Notes under the pieces: model-generated
Told to the model about the DNA's origin: nothing
Seen by the model: the letters and a program-made list of their open reading frames with translations, nothing else
Databases searched by the model: none
DNA from: Paenibacillus sp. J23TS9
Lineage (GTDB): Bacteria > Bacillota > Bacilli > Paenibacillales > Paenibacillaceae
Length of the DNA stretch: 64,000 nucleotides
Assembly (NCBI RefSeq): GCF_018403225.1
Contig: NZ_BOSG01000001.1
Coordinates: 310,001 to 374,000, forward strand
Reading direction: 5' to 3'
Part shown: piece after piece, positions 44,000 to 53,735 of the stretch
Position numbering within the stretch: the first letter of the stretch is position 1
Layout: each line of letters begins with the position of its first letter
Translations under genes and position numbers: made by a program

Positions 44000-46900
44000 A
44001 TGATGCAAAAAGTTGATATCAAAGAAAAAGCACGCACACGCGATTTGCGGGTGCTGAAAAAATGGAATGAGGAAGATACCTTCCGCAAATCCATGGAAAA
44101 CCGGGAAGGCAAGCCGAACTATGTGTTCTATGAAGGACCTCCAACAGCCAACGGTGCACCACATATCGGTCACGTTCTAGGCCGCGTAATCAAGGATTTT
44201 ATCGGCCGCTACCAAACGATGAAAGGTTACCGTGTTGTCCGCAAAGCGGGATGGGATACGCATGGACTGCCTGTTGAGCTTGGCGTGGAAAAGCAGCTCG
44301 GCATTTCCGGTAAGCAGGAAATCGAGAAATATGGTGTGGAAGAATTCATCAAAAAATGTAAAGCCAGCGTTTTTGAATATGAAAAGCAATGGAGAGAGCT
44401 GACAGAAGCCATCGGCTACTGGACCGATCTGGATCATCCATACATCACTCTCGAGAACAACTACATCGAAAGTGTATGGAATATCCTTGCAACGATCCAT
44501 GACAAAGGGTTGCTCTATCGCGGTCACCGTGTAAGCCCCTACTGCCCTTGCTGTCAAACTACACTCAGCTCCCATGAAGTGGCGCAGGGTTATGAAGATG
44601 TAAAGGACCTCAGTGCAACAGCCAAATTCAAGCTGCATGACAGCGGCGATTATGTGCTGGCCTGGACGACAACACCTTGGACGCTGCCAGCCCATGTGGC
44701 ATTGGCCATGAATCCGGATATGGACTATGCGCGTGTGCAGCAGGAGGGCGAAGTGTACATCGTTGCCAAAAACCTGGTTGAAGACGTCATGAAAGGTGAA
44801 TATCAAGTCTTGTCCACGCACAAGGGCTCCGAATTCATCGGTAAGACCTATACACCGCCATTCACGTACACCAAGCCGGAAAAAGGCAACCTGATCGTGG
44901 GTGCTTCCTTTGTAACGGATTCCAGCGGTACGGGTATCGTACACATGGCTCCTGCTCATGGTGAAGATGACTATAAAACCTGCCGTGAAAATGGCATCAG
45001 CTTTATCAGCGTAGTTAACGCCCAAGGCCGTTACACGGATGAGATTACGGATCTGGCCGGCCGTTTCGTGAAGGACTGCGACCTGGATATCGTGAAGATG
45101 TTGTCCGAAAAAGGTCTGCTGTACAGCAAGGAAAAATATGAGCACAGTTATCCATTCTGCTGGCGCTGCAAATCTCCGCTGCTGTATTACGCGATGGAGA
45201 GCTGGTTCATTGAAACCACTGCCGTGAAGGATCAATTGATCGCTAATAATAACGGCGTGAAATGGTTCCCGGGACATATCCGTGAAGGACGCTTCGGCAA
45301 ATTCCTCGAGGATTTGGTGGATTGGAACATCAGCCGTAACCGTTACTGGGGCACTCCGCTGAACGTATGGGTTTGTGATTCCTGTAATGAACAATACGCT
45401 CCGCACAGCTTCGCGGATTTGAGAGAACGTGCAACATCTCCGCTTTCGGATGATTTTGAACTGCATAAACCATATGTTGATGAGGTTAAGGTTCACTGTC
45501 CGCACTGTGAAGGCGGGGTGATGGAACGTACCTCTGAAGTAATCGACGTTTGGTTCGACAGCGGCTCGATGCCATTTGCACAGCATCACTATCCGTTTGA
45601 AAATGTGGAGAATTTCGAGGATCAATTCCCAGCGGATATGATCTGCGAAGGTATCGACCAAACCCGCGGCTGGTTCTACAGCTTGCTGGCGGTTTCCACG
45701 CTTTTCAAAGGCGTTGCACCATACAAAGCCGTTATCGCTACCGGGCATATCCTGGATGAGAACGGTCAAAAAATGTCCAAATCCAAAGGCAATGTTATCG
45801 ATCCGTGGGAGATCATCAACGAATTCGGAACGGATGCATTCCGCTGGGCTCTGCTTGCTGATAGTGCGCCATGGAACAGCAAACGCTTCTCTAAAGGCAT
45901 TGTAGCCGAGGCGAAATCCAAAGTAGTGGATACGCTGGTAAACACACATTCTTTCCTGACGTTGTATGCGAACATCGATGGATACGATCCTTCCGAGCAT
46001 CCATACAAACCGTCTGAAAATAAATTGGATCGCTGGATTATGTCCCGTCTCAACAGCCTGATCCAATTGGTCGACAAAGGACTTGCGGTTAATGATTTCC
46101 TGAATTCCGCAAAAGCCATCGAAGGCTTTATTGATGAGCTAAGCAACTGGTATATCCGTCGTTCCCGTGACCGTTTCTGGGGCAGCGGCCTTACCGAAGA
46201 TAAACTCGCAGCTTATGGAACACTTACCCATGTGCTGCTCACACTTGCGAAAATGATGGCGCCATATACACCGTTCTTGTCTGAAGATATTTACACCAAC
46301 CTCGGCGGAAAAGGCAGTGTGCATTTGGCAGATTTCCCGCAGGCGGATGAGGCTCTGATCAACAAGTCGCTTGAAGCAGATATGGAAGCAGCCCGTCAAA
46401 TCGTAGAGCTTGCAAGAAATGTTCGTAATGAAACTGGCATCAAAACGCGTCAGCCATTATCAGAGCTGATCATCTCGATGGATCGTGAATTTGATGTGGT
46501 GGGTTACCAGGAGATCATCAAGGAAGAGATCAACGTGAAGGATATCGTGGTGGAAACCAGTGATAGCGGCTTTGTAGATTTCACCTTGAAGATGAACTTG
46601 AAAGTAGCCGGTAAGAAATACGGTAAAAATATTGGCTTCCTCCAAGGATTCCTCAAGGGCCTGTCTCCGGATGAAACGAGAGCGGCTGTACAATCCGGAA
46701 CCATTAACATCACTTCTCCAGAAGGGGAAGAGCTTCAAGTGACTGCAGAGGAGCTGCTCGTAGAGAAGCATGCGAAGAGCGGATTTGCTTCAGCTTCAGG
46801 TTACGGTATCACGGTAGCGCTGAATACAGAGATCACAGCTGAACTCGAACAGGAAGGCTGGGTCAGGGAAGTGGTTCGTGCCGTTCAGGATTACCGTAAA

Positions 46901-47095
46901 AAGCTGGATCTGCCGATCGAAAAGCGTATTACATTGGTTCTGGATGCAGACGAGGACCTGACTCAGGCTATTCAGGCTTATGACCACGTCCTTCGTGAAA
47001 ATGTACTGGTCAAGGATGTTATTTTCGGTAAGGAAGCTGCAATGGAAACCGTTGATTTAGCGGGTAAAACGCTCGGCGTACACATTGCGGAATAA
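44000..47095 (+). CDS. ileS: isoleucyl-tRNA synthetase, long eukaryote-like (IleS2-type)
   Basis: A 1031-residue class I aminoacyl-tRNA synthetase. HIGH motif PHIGHV at about residues 54-59, KMSKS at about 591-595, the editing domain ([15 protein letters not shown] and the [13 protein letters not shown] stretch) between them, and a long C-terminal anticodon-binding region. [29 protein letters not shown] and the length exceed the Bacillus subtilis-type enzyme (921) and match the eukaryote-like IleS2 group, often insensitive to mupirocin. CGGAGG lies 6 nt before ATG 44000 (ATG 44003 is also possible). T-box leader upstream, terminator 47181-47240 downstream. Confidence 0.95.
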   Translation: MMQKVDIKEKARTRDLRVLKKWNEEDTFRKSMENREGKPNYVFYEGPPTANGAPHIGHVLGRVIKDFIGRYQTMKGYRVVRKAGWDTHGLPVELGVEKQLGISGKQEIEKYGVEEFIKKCKASVFEYEKQWRELTEAIGYWTDLDHPYITLENNYIESVWNILATIHDKGLLYRGHRVSPYCPCCQTTLSSHEVAQGYEDVKDLSATAKFKLHDSGDYVLAWTTTPWTLPAHVALAMNPDMDYARVQQEGEVYIVAKNLVEDVMKGEYQVLSTHKGSEFIGKTYTPPFTYTKPEKGNLIVGASFVTDSSGTGIVHMAPAHGEDDYKTCRENGISFISVVNAQGRYTDEITDLAGRFVKDCDLDIVKMLSEKGLLYSKEKYEHSYPFCWRCKSPLLYYAMESWFIETTAVKDQLIANNNGVKWFPGHIREGRFGKFLEDLVDWNISRNRYWGTPLNVWVCDSCNEQYAPHSFADLRERATSPLSDDFELHKPYVDEVKVHCPHCEGGVMERTSEVIDVWFDSGSMPFAQHHYPFENVENFEDQFPADMICEGIDQTRGWFYSLLAVSTLFKGVAPYKAVIATGHILDENGQKMSKSKGNVIDPWEIINEFGTDAFRWALLADSAPWNSKRFSKGIVAEAKSKVVDTLVNTHSFLTLYANIDGYDPSEHPYKPSENKLDRWIMSRLNSLIQLVDKGLAVNDFLNSAKAIEGFIDELSNWYIRRSRDRFWGSGLTEDKLAAYGTLTHVLLTLAKMMAPYTPFLSEDIYTNLGGKGSVHLADFPQADEALINKSLEADMEAARQIVELARNVRNETGIKTRQPLSELIISMDREFDVVGYQEIIKEEINVKDIVVETSDSGFVDFTLKMNLKVAGKKYGKNIGFLQGFLKGLSPDETRAAVQSGTINITSPEGEELQVTAEELLVEKHAKSGFASASGYGITVALNTEITAELEQEGWVREVVRAVQDYRKKLDLPIEKRITLVLDADEDLTQAIQAYDHVLRENVLVKDVIFGKEAAMETVDLAGKTLGVHIAE

Positions 47096-47180
47096 AGCTT
47101 GTTTTCCGTAATCAGGAATTTGAAATACCTTATTTGAATGAGTGCCGCATTTTGGGCGAATAATAGCAGTAAAAAGGAAT

Positions 47181-47240
47181 AAACGAGCCTTGAAACGCAT
47201 ATGAACAATCATGCGTCACTCGGCTCGTTTGTTTTTCTTT
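47181..47240 (+). terminator. intrinsic terminator after ileS
   Basis: AAACGAGCC (47181-47189) pairs with GGCTCGTTT (47222-47230); an inner ACGCAT/ATGCGT stem branches inside; the following sequence is T-rich. Confidence 0.8.
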
Positions 47241-47275
47241 TGAAATGCGGTTACGAATTCAAAAGGGGAAAAGAT

Positions 47276-47608
47276 ATGGTACATGAACCTAAAAAAGGTG
47301 AACCTGCGACAGATGAAGAAAAGCTGAGCCGAATATATAAGCTAACGGCCAGCATAGCTGACCAAATGGAAAAATCCCGTATTGCTGACTATACCCAGCT
47401 TCTTCATAAGCCCTGGCGGTTAATATGGTTGAATCTGCTGTCCGGAACCGCTCGAGGTGTCGGGATTGCGATCGGATTCACTTTTTTCGCTGCCACCATT
47501 ATTTACGTTTTACAGGTGCTAGGTGCGCTTAACCTGCCGATCATCGGAGACTATATTGCTGATATTGTACGTATTGTACAGCGCCAGCTGGAGCTGAATA
47601 CATACTGA
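47276..47608 (+). CDS. DUF5665 family membrane protein
   Basis: A 110-residue protein with a charged N-terminal half (about residues 1-45) and one or two membrane segments (LLSGTARGVGIAIGFTFFAATIIYVLQVL). It fits the DUF5665 family, whose function is unknown. AAAGGGG precedes ATG 47276; a longer frame from 47201 runs through the ileS terminator and is rejected. Its stop lies only 3 nt from that of the convergent DksA-like gene, with no terminator between. Confidence 0.7.
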   Translation: MVHEPKKGEPATDEEKLSRIYKLTASIADQMEKSRIADYTQLLHKPWRLIWLNLLSGTARGVGIAIGFTFFAATIIYVLQVLGALNLPIIGDYIADIVRIVQRQLELNTY

Positions 47609-47610
47609 AA

Positions 47611-48354
47611 TTAAAACTCCTCTTCGTCCTCTTCTTCTTCAGCGAGCTGCTGCATGTCGATGCCTTCGCCTTTATCGATATATCTGCGGTATTCCTGATT
47701 GCGGACAATATCAATGAGGTTGCCGTATATATCAGTAGCCACAAAGGCTTCCAAAGGTTCAACACATCCTTCAAGCTCTTCTGAAGCTTCGATTTCCATC
47801 TCGTTATAGCTGTGGATTTCATTCCCTTCGGCCATGGCAGGAGAATTGGATGTTCCGAAATTTTCGAGCACCTGCCATGCATCCTCGCCGTCGAAGCCAT
47901 TTTGATCTTCACGCTCGTCCAAGCTCGTACGGCCAAAAGGAGGCATAAGAAATTCTTCCTCCACCGGGCGATAATCCGACACATGCTGCTTTGGCGTGTC
48001 CTCGACGCAATATTCTGTTGTCGGGACAGCTTCGAGACGGGCATAAGGAATCGGTTTACCACAGATTGGACATACACCATACGTACCCTGGTCCATTCGT
48101 TGCAGGGCGTCGCTGATTGAATCCAAATGATGATCATCATGATCCTGCAGGGAAAGGTCCACCTCACGGTTATATAGCTCTGTGGCCAAGTCTGCGGGAT
48201 GGTTATCAATATGCGACAATTCGCCAGTTTCATCACGCATGGATTCATCGAGACCGTAATGGTCATTGTCCTGATCTTTGCGCTGTATCGATTGCTGCTG
48301 CTCTTCCAGCATGGAACGCAGATGTGTTAGCTGTGATGCGGTAAGATGCTGCAT
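47611..48354 (-). CDS. DksA/TraR C4-type zinc finger protein (YlyA-like)
   Basis: A 247-residue protein with an N-terminal coiled-coil region (LTHLRSMLEEQQQSIQ), a DksA-like acidic patch and a zinc-finger region YGVCPICGKPIPYARLEAVPTTEYCVED near residue 105. Three of the four expected cysteines are present; the fourth is replaced (CVED), as in several Bacillus relatives, so zinc binding may use another ligand. The acidic C-terminus ends in a run of Glu/Asp. In Bacillus ylyA likewise precedes lspA and its product acts on RNA polymerase in sporulation. The ATG has AAAGGGG upstream. Confidence 0.85.
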   Translation of the reverse strand: MQHLTASQLTHLRSMLEEQQQSIQRKDQDNDHYGLDESMRDETGELSHIDNHPADLATELYNREVDLSLQDHDDHHLDSISDALQRMDQGTYGVCPICGKPIPYARLEAVPTTEYCVEDTPKQHVSDYRPVEEEFLMPPFGRTSLDEREDQNGFDGEDAWQVLENFGTSNSPAMAEGNEIHSYNEMEIEASEELEGCVEPLEAFVATDIYGNLIDIVRNQEYRRYIDKGEGIDMQQLAEEEEDEEEF

Positions 48355-48576
48355 GGATATTAGCCCCTTTCCTTTTGCGGCGCACAATGCCGCTTAAGAC
48401 AATTCCTTCAATCTTAGAATGTGCGGAACGCAAGGGTTTTAGATGAGGAAAATCTTCTCGGGGCTGGACGTTAATGGACGATTTCTGACGTGCTGTGCTA
48501 CAATATACAGGTCTTTACATGAAATGAACCGTCAATCCAGATGGTCTAAATGATAAGAACGGAGTGACTTGGTGCT

Positions 48577-49074
48577 GTGTGGTACTACATACTCGCTTTA
48601 ATTGCATTTTTAGTGGATCAAGGAACGAAATTTATGATTGCCAAACAACTGGTGATCGGTGAAGAAATACCTGTTATAGGTAACTTTTTCCTGATTACCT
48701 CCAGCCGTAACAATGGTGCTGCATTCGGTATTCTTCCGAACCAAAGATGGTTTTTTATTATCGTTACCGTGTGTGTGGTCGTTGCTATTATCTGGTACAT
48801 GCAAAGGGTGAGAAAATCCTCCTCGCGCAAACTGCTTCCAATTGCCCTGAGTCTCGTATTGGGAGGAGCCGTTGGCAATTTCCTCGACCGGGCTTTGAAC
48901 GGGGAAGTGGTGGACTTTTTGATGTTGAATTTCGGGAGCTATACGTTTCCAATCTTCAACATTGCGGACTCCTGTATTGTGATCGGCGTCGCGCTAATTA
49001 TTTTGGATTCATTGATTGATTTGAACAAAACAACACCAGAGAGCAAGAGCGAGGAAGGGAATGAAATCGTGTGA
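48577..49074 (+). CDS. lspA: lipoprotein signal peptidase LspA
   Basis: A 165-residue, four-span membrane aspartic protease that cleaves lipoprotein signal peptides after lipid attachment. Catalytic aspartates are in NFLDRALNGEVVDF and FNIADSCIVIG, with SSRNNGAAFGI as the third conserved motif. The start is GTG with GGAGTGA upstream. Candidate promoter TGGACG (48475-48480), 18 nt, TACAAT. It should process OppA and the YlaJ-like lipoprotein found in this window. Overlaps the next gene by 4 nt. Confidence 0.95.
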   Translation: MWYYILALIAFLVDQGTKFMIAKQLVIGEEIPVIGNFFLITSSRNNGAAFGILPNQRWFFIIVTVCVVVAIIWYMQRVRKSSSRKLLPIALSLVLGGAVGNFLDRALNGEVVDFLMLNFGSYTFPIFNIADSCIVIGVALIILDSLIDLNKTTPESKSEEGNEIV

Positions 49075-49994
49075 GTGAAACCGAAATCAGGGAGTGGGTG
49101 ATCGACCAGGCTTATGCCAGGGATCGGATAGATAAATATATCACGGAATCCTGGGAAGATGAGATCTCCAGATCTCAGGTACAGCTGTGGATCACCTCTG
49201 GCCATGTCAAGGTAAATGGACATTCTGTTAAATCCAATTACAAGCTGGCAGAAGGGGATCATCTCGAAGTGACGGTGCCTGAACCATCCGTTGTGGAAAT
49301 TGTACCGGAAGATATTAAGCTTGATGTCGCTTATGAAGACAGTGATGTTATCGTGGTAAACAAGCCAAGAGGTATGGTTGTACATCCGGCTCCCGGACAT
49401 TCATCGGGAACGCTTGTTAACGCGTTGATGTATCATTGCAAGGATTTATCGGGTATCAACGGGGAGCTGCGTCCCGGTATCGTTCACCGGATTGACAAGG
49501 ATACATCGGGTCTGATGATGGCTGCCAAAAATGACAAGGCGCATGCTTCACTTGCCGCCCAGCTGAAGGAGCACACTGTTACACGCCGATATGTCGCTCT
49601 TGTACACGGGAATGTGAGCCATGATCAAGGGACTGTTGATGCGCCGATTGGCCGTGATCCTCAGGACCGCAAAATGTTTACCGTTTCGGAAAGAAACAGC
49701 AAGCATGCGGTTACGCATTTTGCAGTGCTGGAGCGCTTCGGTGAATACACTCTGCTCGAGCTGCAGCTTGAGACGGGACGGACTCATCAGATTCGTGTCC
49801 ATATGAAATTTATTGGTCATCCGCTTGTTGGCGATCCGGTCTATGGACGCAGTAAAGGCATCAAAATGAATGGACAAGCCCTGCATGCCAAGACGCTCGG
49901 TTTCGTACATCCGTCCAGCGGTGAGTATATGGAATTTACGGCTCCGGTGCCCCCTGATATAGAAGAACTGCTTGTAAATCTGCGCAGTCGATGA
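49071..49994 (+). CDS. rluD: RluA/RluD family 23S rRNA pseudouridine synthase (YlyB)
   Basis: A 307-residue pseudouridine synthase with an N-terminal S4 RNA-binding domain (DRIDKYITESWEDEISRSQVQLWI) and the catalytic domain holding HRIDKDTSGLMM, where the Asp is the nucleophile, and ETGRTHQIRVHM near residue 235. Family members modify large-subunit rRNA; whether the sites are those of RluD cannot be read from sequence. GTG start overlaps the lspA stop; GAGGAAGGGA upstream. A hairpin at 50017-50041 follows. Confidence 0.9.
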   Translation: MSETEIREWVIDQAYARDRIDKYITESWEDEISRSQVQLWITSGHVKVNGHSVKSNYKLAEGDHLEVTVPEPSVVEIVPEDIKLDVAYEDSDVIVVNKPRGMVVHPAPGHSSGTLVNALMYHCKDLSGINGELRPGIVHRIDKDTSGLMMAAKNDKAHASLAAQLKEHTVTRRYVALVHGNVSHDQGTVDAPIGRDPQDRKMFTVSERNSKHAVTHFAVLERFGEYTLLELQLETGRTHQIRVHMKFIGHPLVGDPVYGRSKGIKMNGQALHAKTLGFVHPSSGEYMEFTAPVPPDIEELLVNLRSR

Positions 49995-50016
49995 AAGTAC
50001 AAATGATACGATAATT

Positions 50017-50041
50017 AATCCATGGCTTTCAGCCATGGATT
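50017..50041 (+). terminator. hairpin after rluD, possible terminator
   Basis: A perfect 11-bp stem (50017-50027 with 50031-50041) with a 3-nt loop. The sequence after it is only moderately T-rich, so termination may be partial. Confidence 0.55.
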
Positions 50042-50090
50042 CCTTCATATTTAGGGTAGAATTTTGCCTAAATGGGAGATGAACCAATAC

Positions 50091-51344
50091 ATGAGTATCG
50101 AACTATATCAAAATACGTATATCCAGAACAATTTTGCGGACCGGATTGGCGGTTCCAATTACGGTAAAGATACGGCGATCTACAAGTTTGAAAAAATCAA
50201 ACGCGCTAAGGCACAAGCCAAAAAGGACTTTCCGGAGGTCGAACTGATCGATCTTGGGGTAGGTGAACCTGATGAGATGGCGGATGCCGGAATCGTCGCT
50301 AAGCTTGCGGAAGAAGCGGCCAAGCCTGAAAACCGCGGATATGCGGATAATGGCATCGCCGAATTCAAGGAGGCGGCAGCTTATTATTTAAAAGAAGTGT
50401 TTGGCGTCGAGGGAATTGACCCTGAGAATGAAGTGCTGCATTCCATCGGATCCAAACCGGCACTTGCCATGCTTCCTTCATGCTTTATCAATCCGGGGGA
50501 TGTTACGATTATGACCGTTCCGGGCTATCCGGTGATGGGAACTCACACCAAGTACTTGGGCGGTGAAGTATACAACGTTGAGCTTAAGAAGGAGAATAAT
50601 TTCCTGCCTGACTTGAACACGATTCCCGAAGAGATTGCTAAACGCGCCAAGCTTTTTTACCTGAATTACCCGAATAATCCGACCGGAGCAAGTGCAACAG
50701 CGGAATTCTTCACTGAGGTTGTTGCATGGGCTAAAAAGCATGATGTCGTGATCGTCCATGACGCCCCGTACGCAGCATTGACATATGACGGCCTGAAGCC
50801 GCTCAGCTTCCTGTCTGTTCCGGGTGCTAAAGATGTGGGTGTGGAGCTTCATTCCCTGTCCAAATCCTACAATATGACTGGCTGGCGAATTGGTTTTATC
50901 GCGGGTAACCCGCTAGTGGTAAAAGCATTTGGCGATGTGAAGGATAACAATGATTCCGGACAATTCATCGCGATTCAAAAAGCAGCAGCTTTCGGTTTGT
51001 ACAATCCGCAAATTACAGAGAAGATTGCGGCCAAATACTCCCGCCGTCATGAAATGCTGGTAGCGGTTCTGAACGAGCTGGGCTTCAAGGCTGAGAAACC
51101 GAAAGGATCCTTCTTCCTGTATGTGGAAGCTCCAAAAGGGATCAAAGGCGGCAGCCGTTTTGAATCAGGCGAGGATTTCTCCCAGTTCCTGATCCGCGAA
51201 AAGCTGATTTCCAGCGTGCCATGGGATGATGCAGGCCACTTTGTACGCTTCTCCGTAACCTTTATTGCAAATGGGGAAGAAGACGAGAAGCGTGTTATCA
51301 ATGAAATCAAGAACCGTTTGAGTGATGTGGAATTTGAATTTTAA
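50091..51344 (+). CDS. dapL: LL-diaminopimelate aminotransferase DapL
   Basis: A 417-residue class I/II PLP aminotransferase converting tetrahydrodipicolinate directly to LL-diaminopimelate, bypassing the succinylase or acetylase branches. It begins IELYQNTYIQNNFADRI, as in DapL; the PLP lysine is in HSLSKSYNMTGWRIGF and the substrate/PLP motifs YPNNPTGA and HDAPYA are intact. The product is the precursor of the meso-DAP used by MurE in this window. GGGAGATG precedes ATG 50091; an ATG 12 nt earlier overlaps the site. Bidirectional terminator 51354-51389 follows. Confidence 0.9.
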   Translation: MSIELYQNTYIQNNFADRIGGSNYGKDTAIYKFEKIKRAKAQAKKDFPEVELIDLGVGEPDEMADAGIVAKLAEEAAKPENRGYADNGIAEFKEAAAYYLKEVFGVEGIDPENEVLHSIGSKPALAMLPSCFINPGDVTIMTVPGYPVMGTHTKYLGGEVYNVELKKENNFLPDLNTIPEEIAKRAKLFYLNYPNNPTGASATAEFFTEVVAWAKKHDVVIVHDAPYAALTYDGLKPLSFLSVPGAKDVGVELHSLSKSYNMTGWRIGFIAGNPLVVKAFGDVKDNNDSGQFIAIQKAAAFGLYNPQITEKIAAKYSRRHEMLVAVLNELGFKAEKPKGSFFLYVEAPKGIKGGSRFESGEDFSQFLIREKLISSVPWDDAGHFVRFSVTFIANGEEDEKRVINEIKNRLSDVEFEF

Positions 51345-51353
51345 AACGGATTT

Positions 51354-51389
51354 AACGGGCAGCCCAAGTATATTCTTAGGCTGCCCGTT
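51354..51389. terminator. bidirectional terminator between dapL and ytaF-like gene
   Basis: AACGGGCAGCC (51354-51364) pairs with GGCTGCCCGTT (51379-51389) between two convergent genes; short T and A runs flank it. Confidence 0.82.
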
Positions 51390-51432
51390 TATTTGTCTGG
51401 TCATTTGATACCGTGCCTGAGAGGAAGGATCG

Positions 51433-52047
51433 CTAAATCACCTGATGGAGTCCGATAATGATGAGGATGAGTCCGGCGATCCAGCTGGCGTTTCGTCCCA
51501 AGCGATCACCGGCTATTTTGCGCCCGAGCAGCGAACAGATACCGATACAGATGAAGCTGAATGCTCCCGAGAACAATGAGGTTTCCCATATATTGATATG
51601 AGTGATGCCCGCATCGAATCCCCCGGCGAGGTTGTTAATGGAGAGGGCAATGCCGAGAATGATGGATTCCTTGAAATCAACGGACTGGGACTGGTTAATA
51701 TCAGCAGCTTCCGGGTTCTTCAGAATTTCCTTAATCAATCCAGGGGAAGCTTCCTTCTTCTTCTTCCTCTGTTTCAGCGACAGGAAGGGCTGCAGCATCA
51801 CCCAAAGGCCAATGACGACGAGAATGACCATACCGATGATGTTACAAACCATAGAAGGAATCCAAAGGGCAATGACTTGCCCAAACAGACCGCCGATCAA
51901 TGTGAGCAGAAACCCCATAAAAGCAATCACCGTGCTTGCCAGAAAAGGGATCTTTATTTTTCTCATGCCATAAGCAGCACCAACACCTGCATTATCCAGA
52001 TTGGAAGCAAGGGCAATAGAAATGGATGATAACCATGGTGCAATCAT
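51433..52047 (-). CDS. ytaF: sporulation membrane protein YtaF (MntP-like)
   Basis: A 204-residue, six-span membrane protein of the YtaF/MntP superfamily. The paired motifs SNLDNAGVG (span 1) and NLAGGFDAG (span 4) are the internal duplication with metal-site aspartates seen in the manganese-exporting MntP; a basic cytoplasmic loop (residues about 95-115) separates the halves. YtaF is a sporulation membrane protein; transport activity is inferred from the family only. AAGGAGAG precedes the ATG. Confidence 0.82.
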   Translation of the reverse strand: MIAPWLSSISIALASNLDNAGVGAAYGMRKIKIPFLASTVIAFMGFLLTLIGGLFGQVIALWIPSMVCNIIGMVILVVIGLWVMLQPFLSLKQRKKKKEASPGLIKEILKNPEAADINQSQSVDFKESIILGIALSINNLAGGFDAGITHINIWETSLFSGAFSFICIGICSLLGRKIAGDRLGRNASWIAGLILIIIGLHQVI

Positions 52048-52201
52048 TGTTGAGCACTCTCCTTGTAGAAAATAAATTCAGGTATTTGCAAATTCCTCAT
52101 ATATCTTATTGAGGATGTTGAGAAAAAGTGACGCTTTGAATCATATACTGTTGATATATATGCAACATGGTTTTGAGATGAAGAAAAGAGGCGGTGGGAT
52201 T

Positions 52202-52843
52202 GTGGCTTCTGATGGAGAGCAGTTAAAAGAGCAAAACAGGCTTGGCCTGCTAATTAAATCAGCATTAACGGCCAAAGCGATGTCGATGCGAAAATTGAGC
52301 GGAATAATAGGAATGGATACAGCATCCATCTCAAGAATTGTAAACGGCAAGCAGCAGCCAAGGCTCGAGCATCTCAACTTGTTCTCACAGCATCTGGGGA
52401 TACCACTAATTGAGCTGCTGTCCGCTGCCGGGCTGGAATCTTTGGAAGAAAAGGACGGTATCAGCGAGCTGAGAGACGCCCTGCAGGGGATTGGTGTTAA
52501 CGTAGAGGATATGGCTGGTCAGATTCGCAAGGAACTGGATAAATATGAGGCGTACGCACAGACAGAGGAAGGCAGGGACATGATAGAAAAGTCGTTTCTG
52601 CCAAAGCTGGATTATTTACGGAGTGCGGGATATTACATTGACCAATTGAGGGATTTGTACGATGAGTACGCTTCAGAGGATTTGCCTGCGGCAGAGCAGC
52701 ATGTCATTGGTAGTGCGCTTTTGTATTTCGTACTGTCGGCGGATATTATTCCTGATTTCAGTTTTCCTTTTGGATATATCGATGACGCGATCGCAATCCG
52801 TATGGTGATGGAGCGGCTTGCAAGAATGAGAAGGAATTCGTGA
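52202..52843 (+). CDS. Xre-type HTH regulator fused to YkvA (DUF1232) domain
   Basis: A 213-residue protein with an N-terminal Xre helix-turn-helix (AMSMRKLSGIIGMDTASISRIVNGKQQPRLEHL, residues about 25-60), a helical linker, and a C-terminal YkvA/DUF1232 domain (AEQHVIGSALLYFVLSADIIPDFSFPFGYIDDAIAI, about 160-200). YkvA domains are small membrane-associated modules of unknown role. The target of the HTH is unknown. The GTG at 52202 with AGAGGCGGTGG is favoured over longer frames without sites. tatC follows 67 nt later, so it could be its regulator (inference). Confidence 0.75.
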   Translation: MASDGEQLKEQNRLGLLIKSALTAKAMSMRKLSGIIGMDTASISRIVNGKQQPRLEHLNLFSQHLGIPLIELLSAAGLESLEEKDGISELRDALQGIGVNVEDMAGQIRKELDKYEAYAQTEEGRDMIEKSFLPKLDYLRSAGYYIDQLRDLYDEYASEDLPAAEQHVIGSALLYFVLSADIIPDFSFPFGYIDDAIAIRMVMERLARMRRNS

Positions 52844-52910
52844 TTTTTAGAGACGGAAATGGTAAAGTGGTATGTATAGAAATGACATATGCTTATAATT
52901 ACAGGAGCTG

Positions 52911-53684
52911 ATGAACCTGCTTAACCGTTTGAACTGGTCTTTATATGTGGAACATCTATCCGAGCTTCGGAAAAGGTTGTTCTGGATTCTCGCTGTTTTT
53001 CTGGTTTCAATGATTACTGCCATGTTTTTTACAGGGGATGTGCTGCATTTTCTGAAAAGTCGGCCTCCTGCTTCACTTATAGCCTGGAATGCTTTTAGCC
53101 CCTTTGACGGTATAAAAATCTATATGTATCTCTCAGCGGCGCTGTCGATGATTGTGGCTGTTCCATTCACGTTGTTCCAGGTATGGGGATTTGTAAAAAA
53201 GGGATTGCGTAAGGATGAGCGGCTGGCTGCGCTCAAGTATATTCCTGTTGCATTTGTTCTGGTGATCATCGGATTCGTATTCGCTTATTTCGTGGTGTTT
53301 CCGATGGCGTTCCGATTTACGACGGATACAACGAAAAATTTGGGCCTGGTTGAAACATATGGCATTGCACAGTATTTTTCTTTCCTGACCAATATTGTGG
53401 TGCCGGTTTCTCTTGCCTTCGAGCTGCCGGTTATTGCGATGTTTCTGACAAGACTGCGTATTTTGAATCCGGTCAAGCTTGGAAAAATGCGGAAAGTTGC
53501 TTATATGGTGCTGGTACTCATCGCTTGTATGATATCTCCGCCGGAGTTCTTCTCTCATATTTCCGTTTCCGTACCGTTTATCATTTTGTATGAAGTCAGT
53601 GTGCTGATGTCCCGTGTCGTTTACCGCAAGCAGCAGCGGCTGGATACGAAATATGATGACGGGATGAACTATGGGGCGGTATAA
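52911..53684 (+). CDS. tatC: Sec-independent protein translocase TatC
   Basis: A 257-residue six-span membrane protein that recognises twin-arginine signal peptides. The N-terminal motif YVEHLSELRKRL and the loop VPFTLFQVWGFVKKGLRKDERLA with the conserved Glu are present, although the usual Pro-Gly-Leu in that loop reads KKGL. tatA follows 51 nt later. The AGGAG is only 3 nt from ATG 52911, so start choice is less certain; TATAAT at 52894-52899 is a candidate -10. Confidence 0.92.
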   Translation: MNLLNRLNWSLYVEHLSELRKRLFWILAVFLVSMITAMFFTGDVLHFLKSRPPASLIAWNAFSPFDGIKIYMYLSAALSMIVAVPFTLFQVWGFVKKGLRKDERLAALKYIPVAFVLVIIGFVFAYFVVFPMAFRFTTDTTKNLGLVETYGIAQYFSFLTNIVVPVSLAFELPVIAMFLTRLRILNPVKLGKMRKVAYMVLVLIACMISPPEFFSHISVSVPFIILYEVSVLMSRVVYRKQQRLDTKYDDGMNYGAV

Positions 53685-53735
53685 GCAACAGACAAGCCTT
53701 TTAGATGCAGGATCTGCTTTGATGAAGGAGGTTTA

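Noticed and set aside
44177..46066. 629-codon open frame antisense to ileS
   Set aside because: It mirrors the codon usage of ileS, has no ribosome site or recognisable domain; shadow frame.
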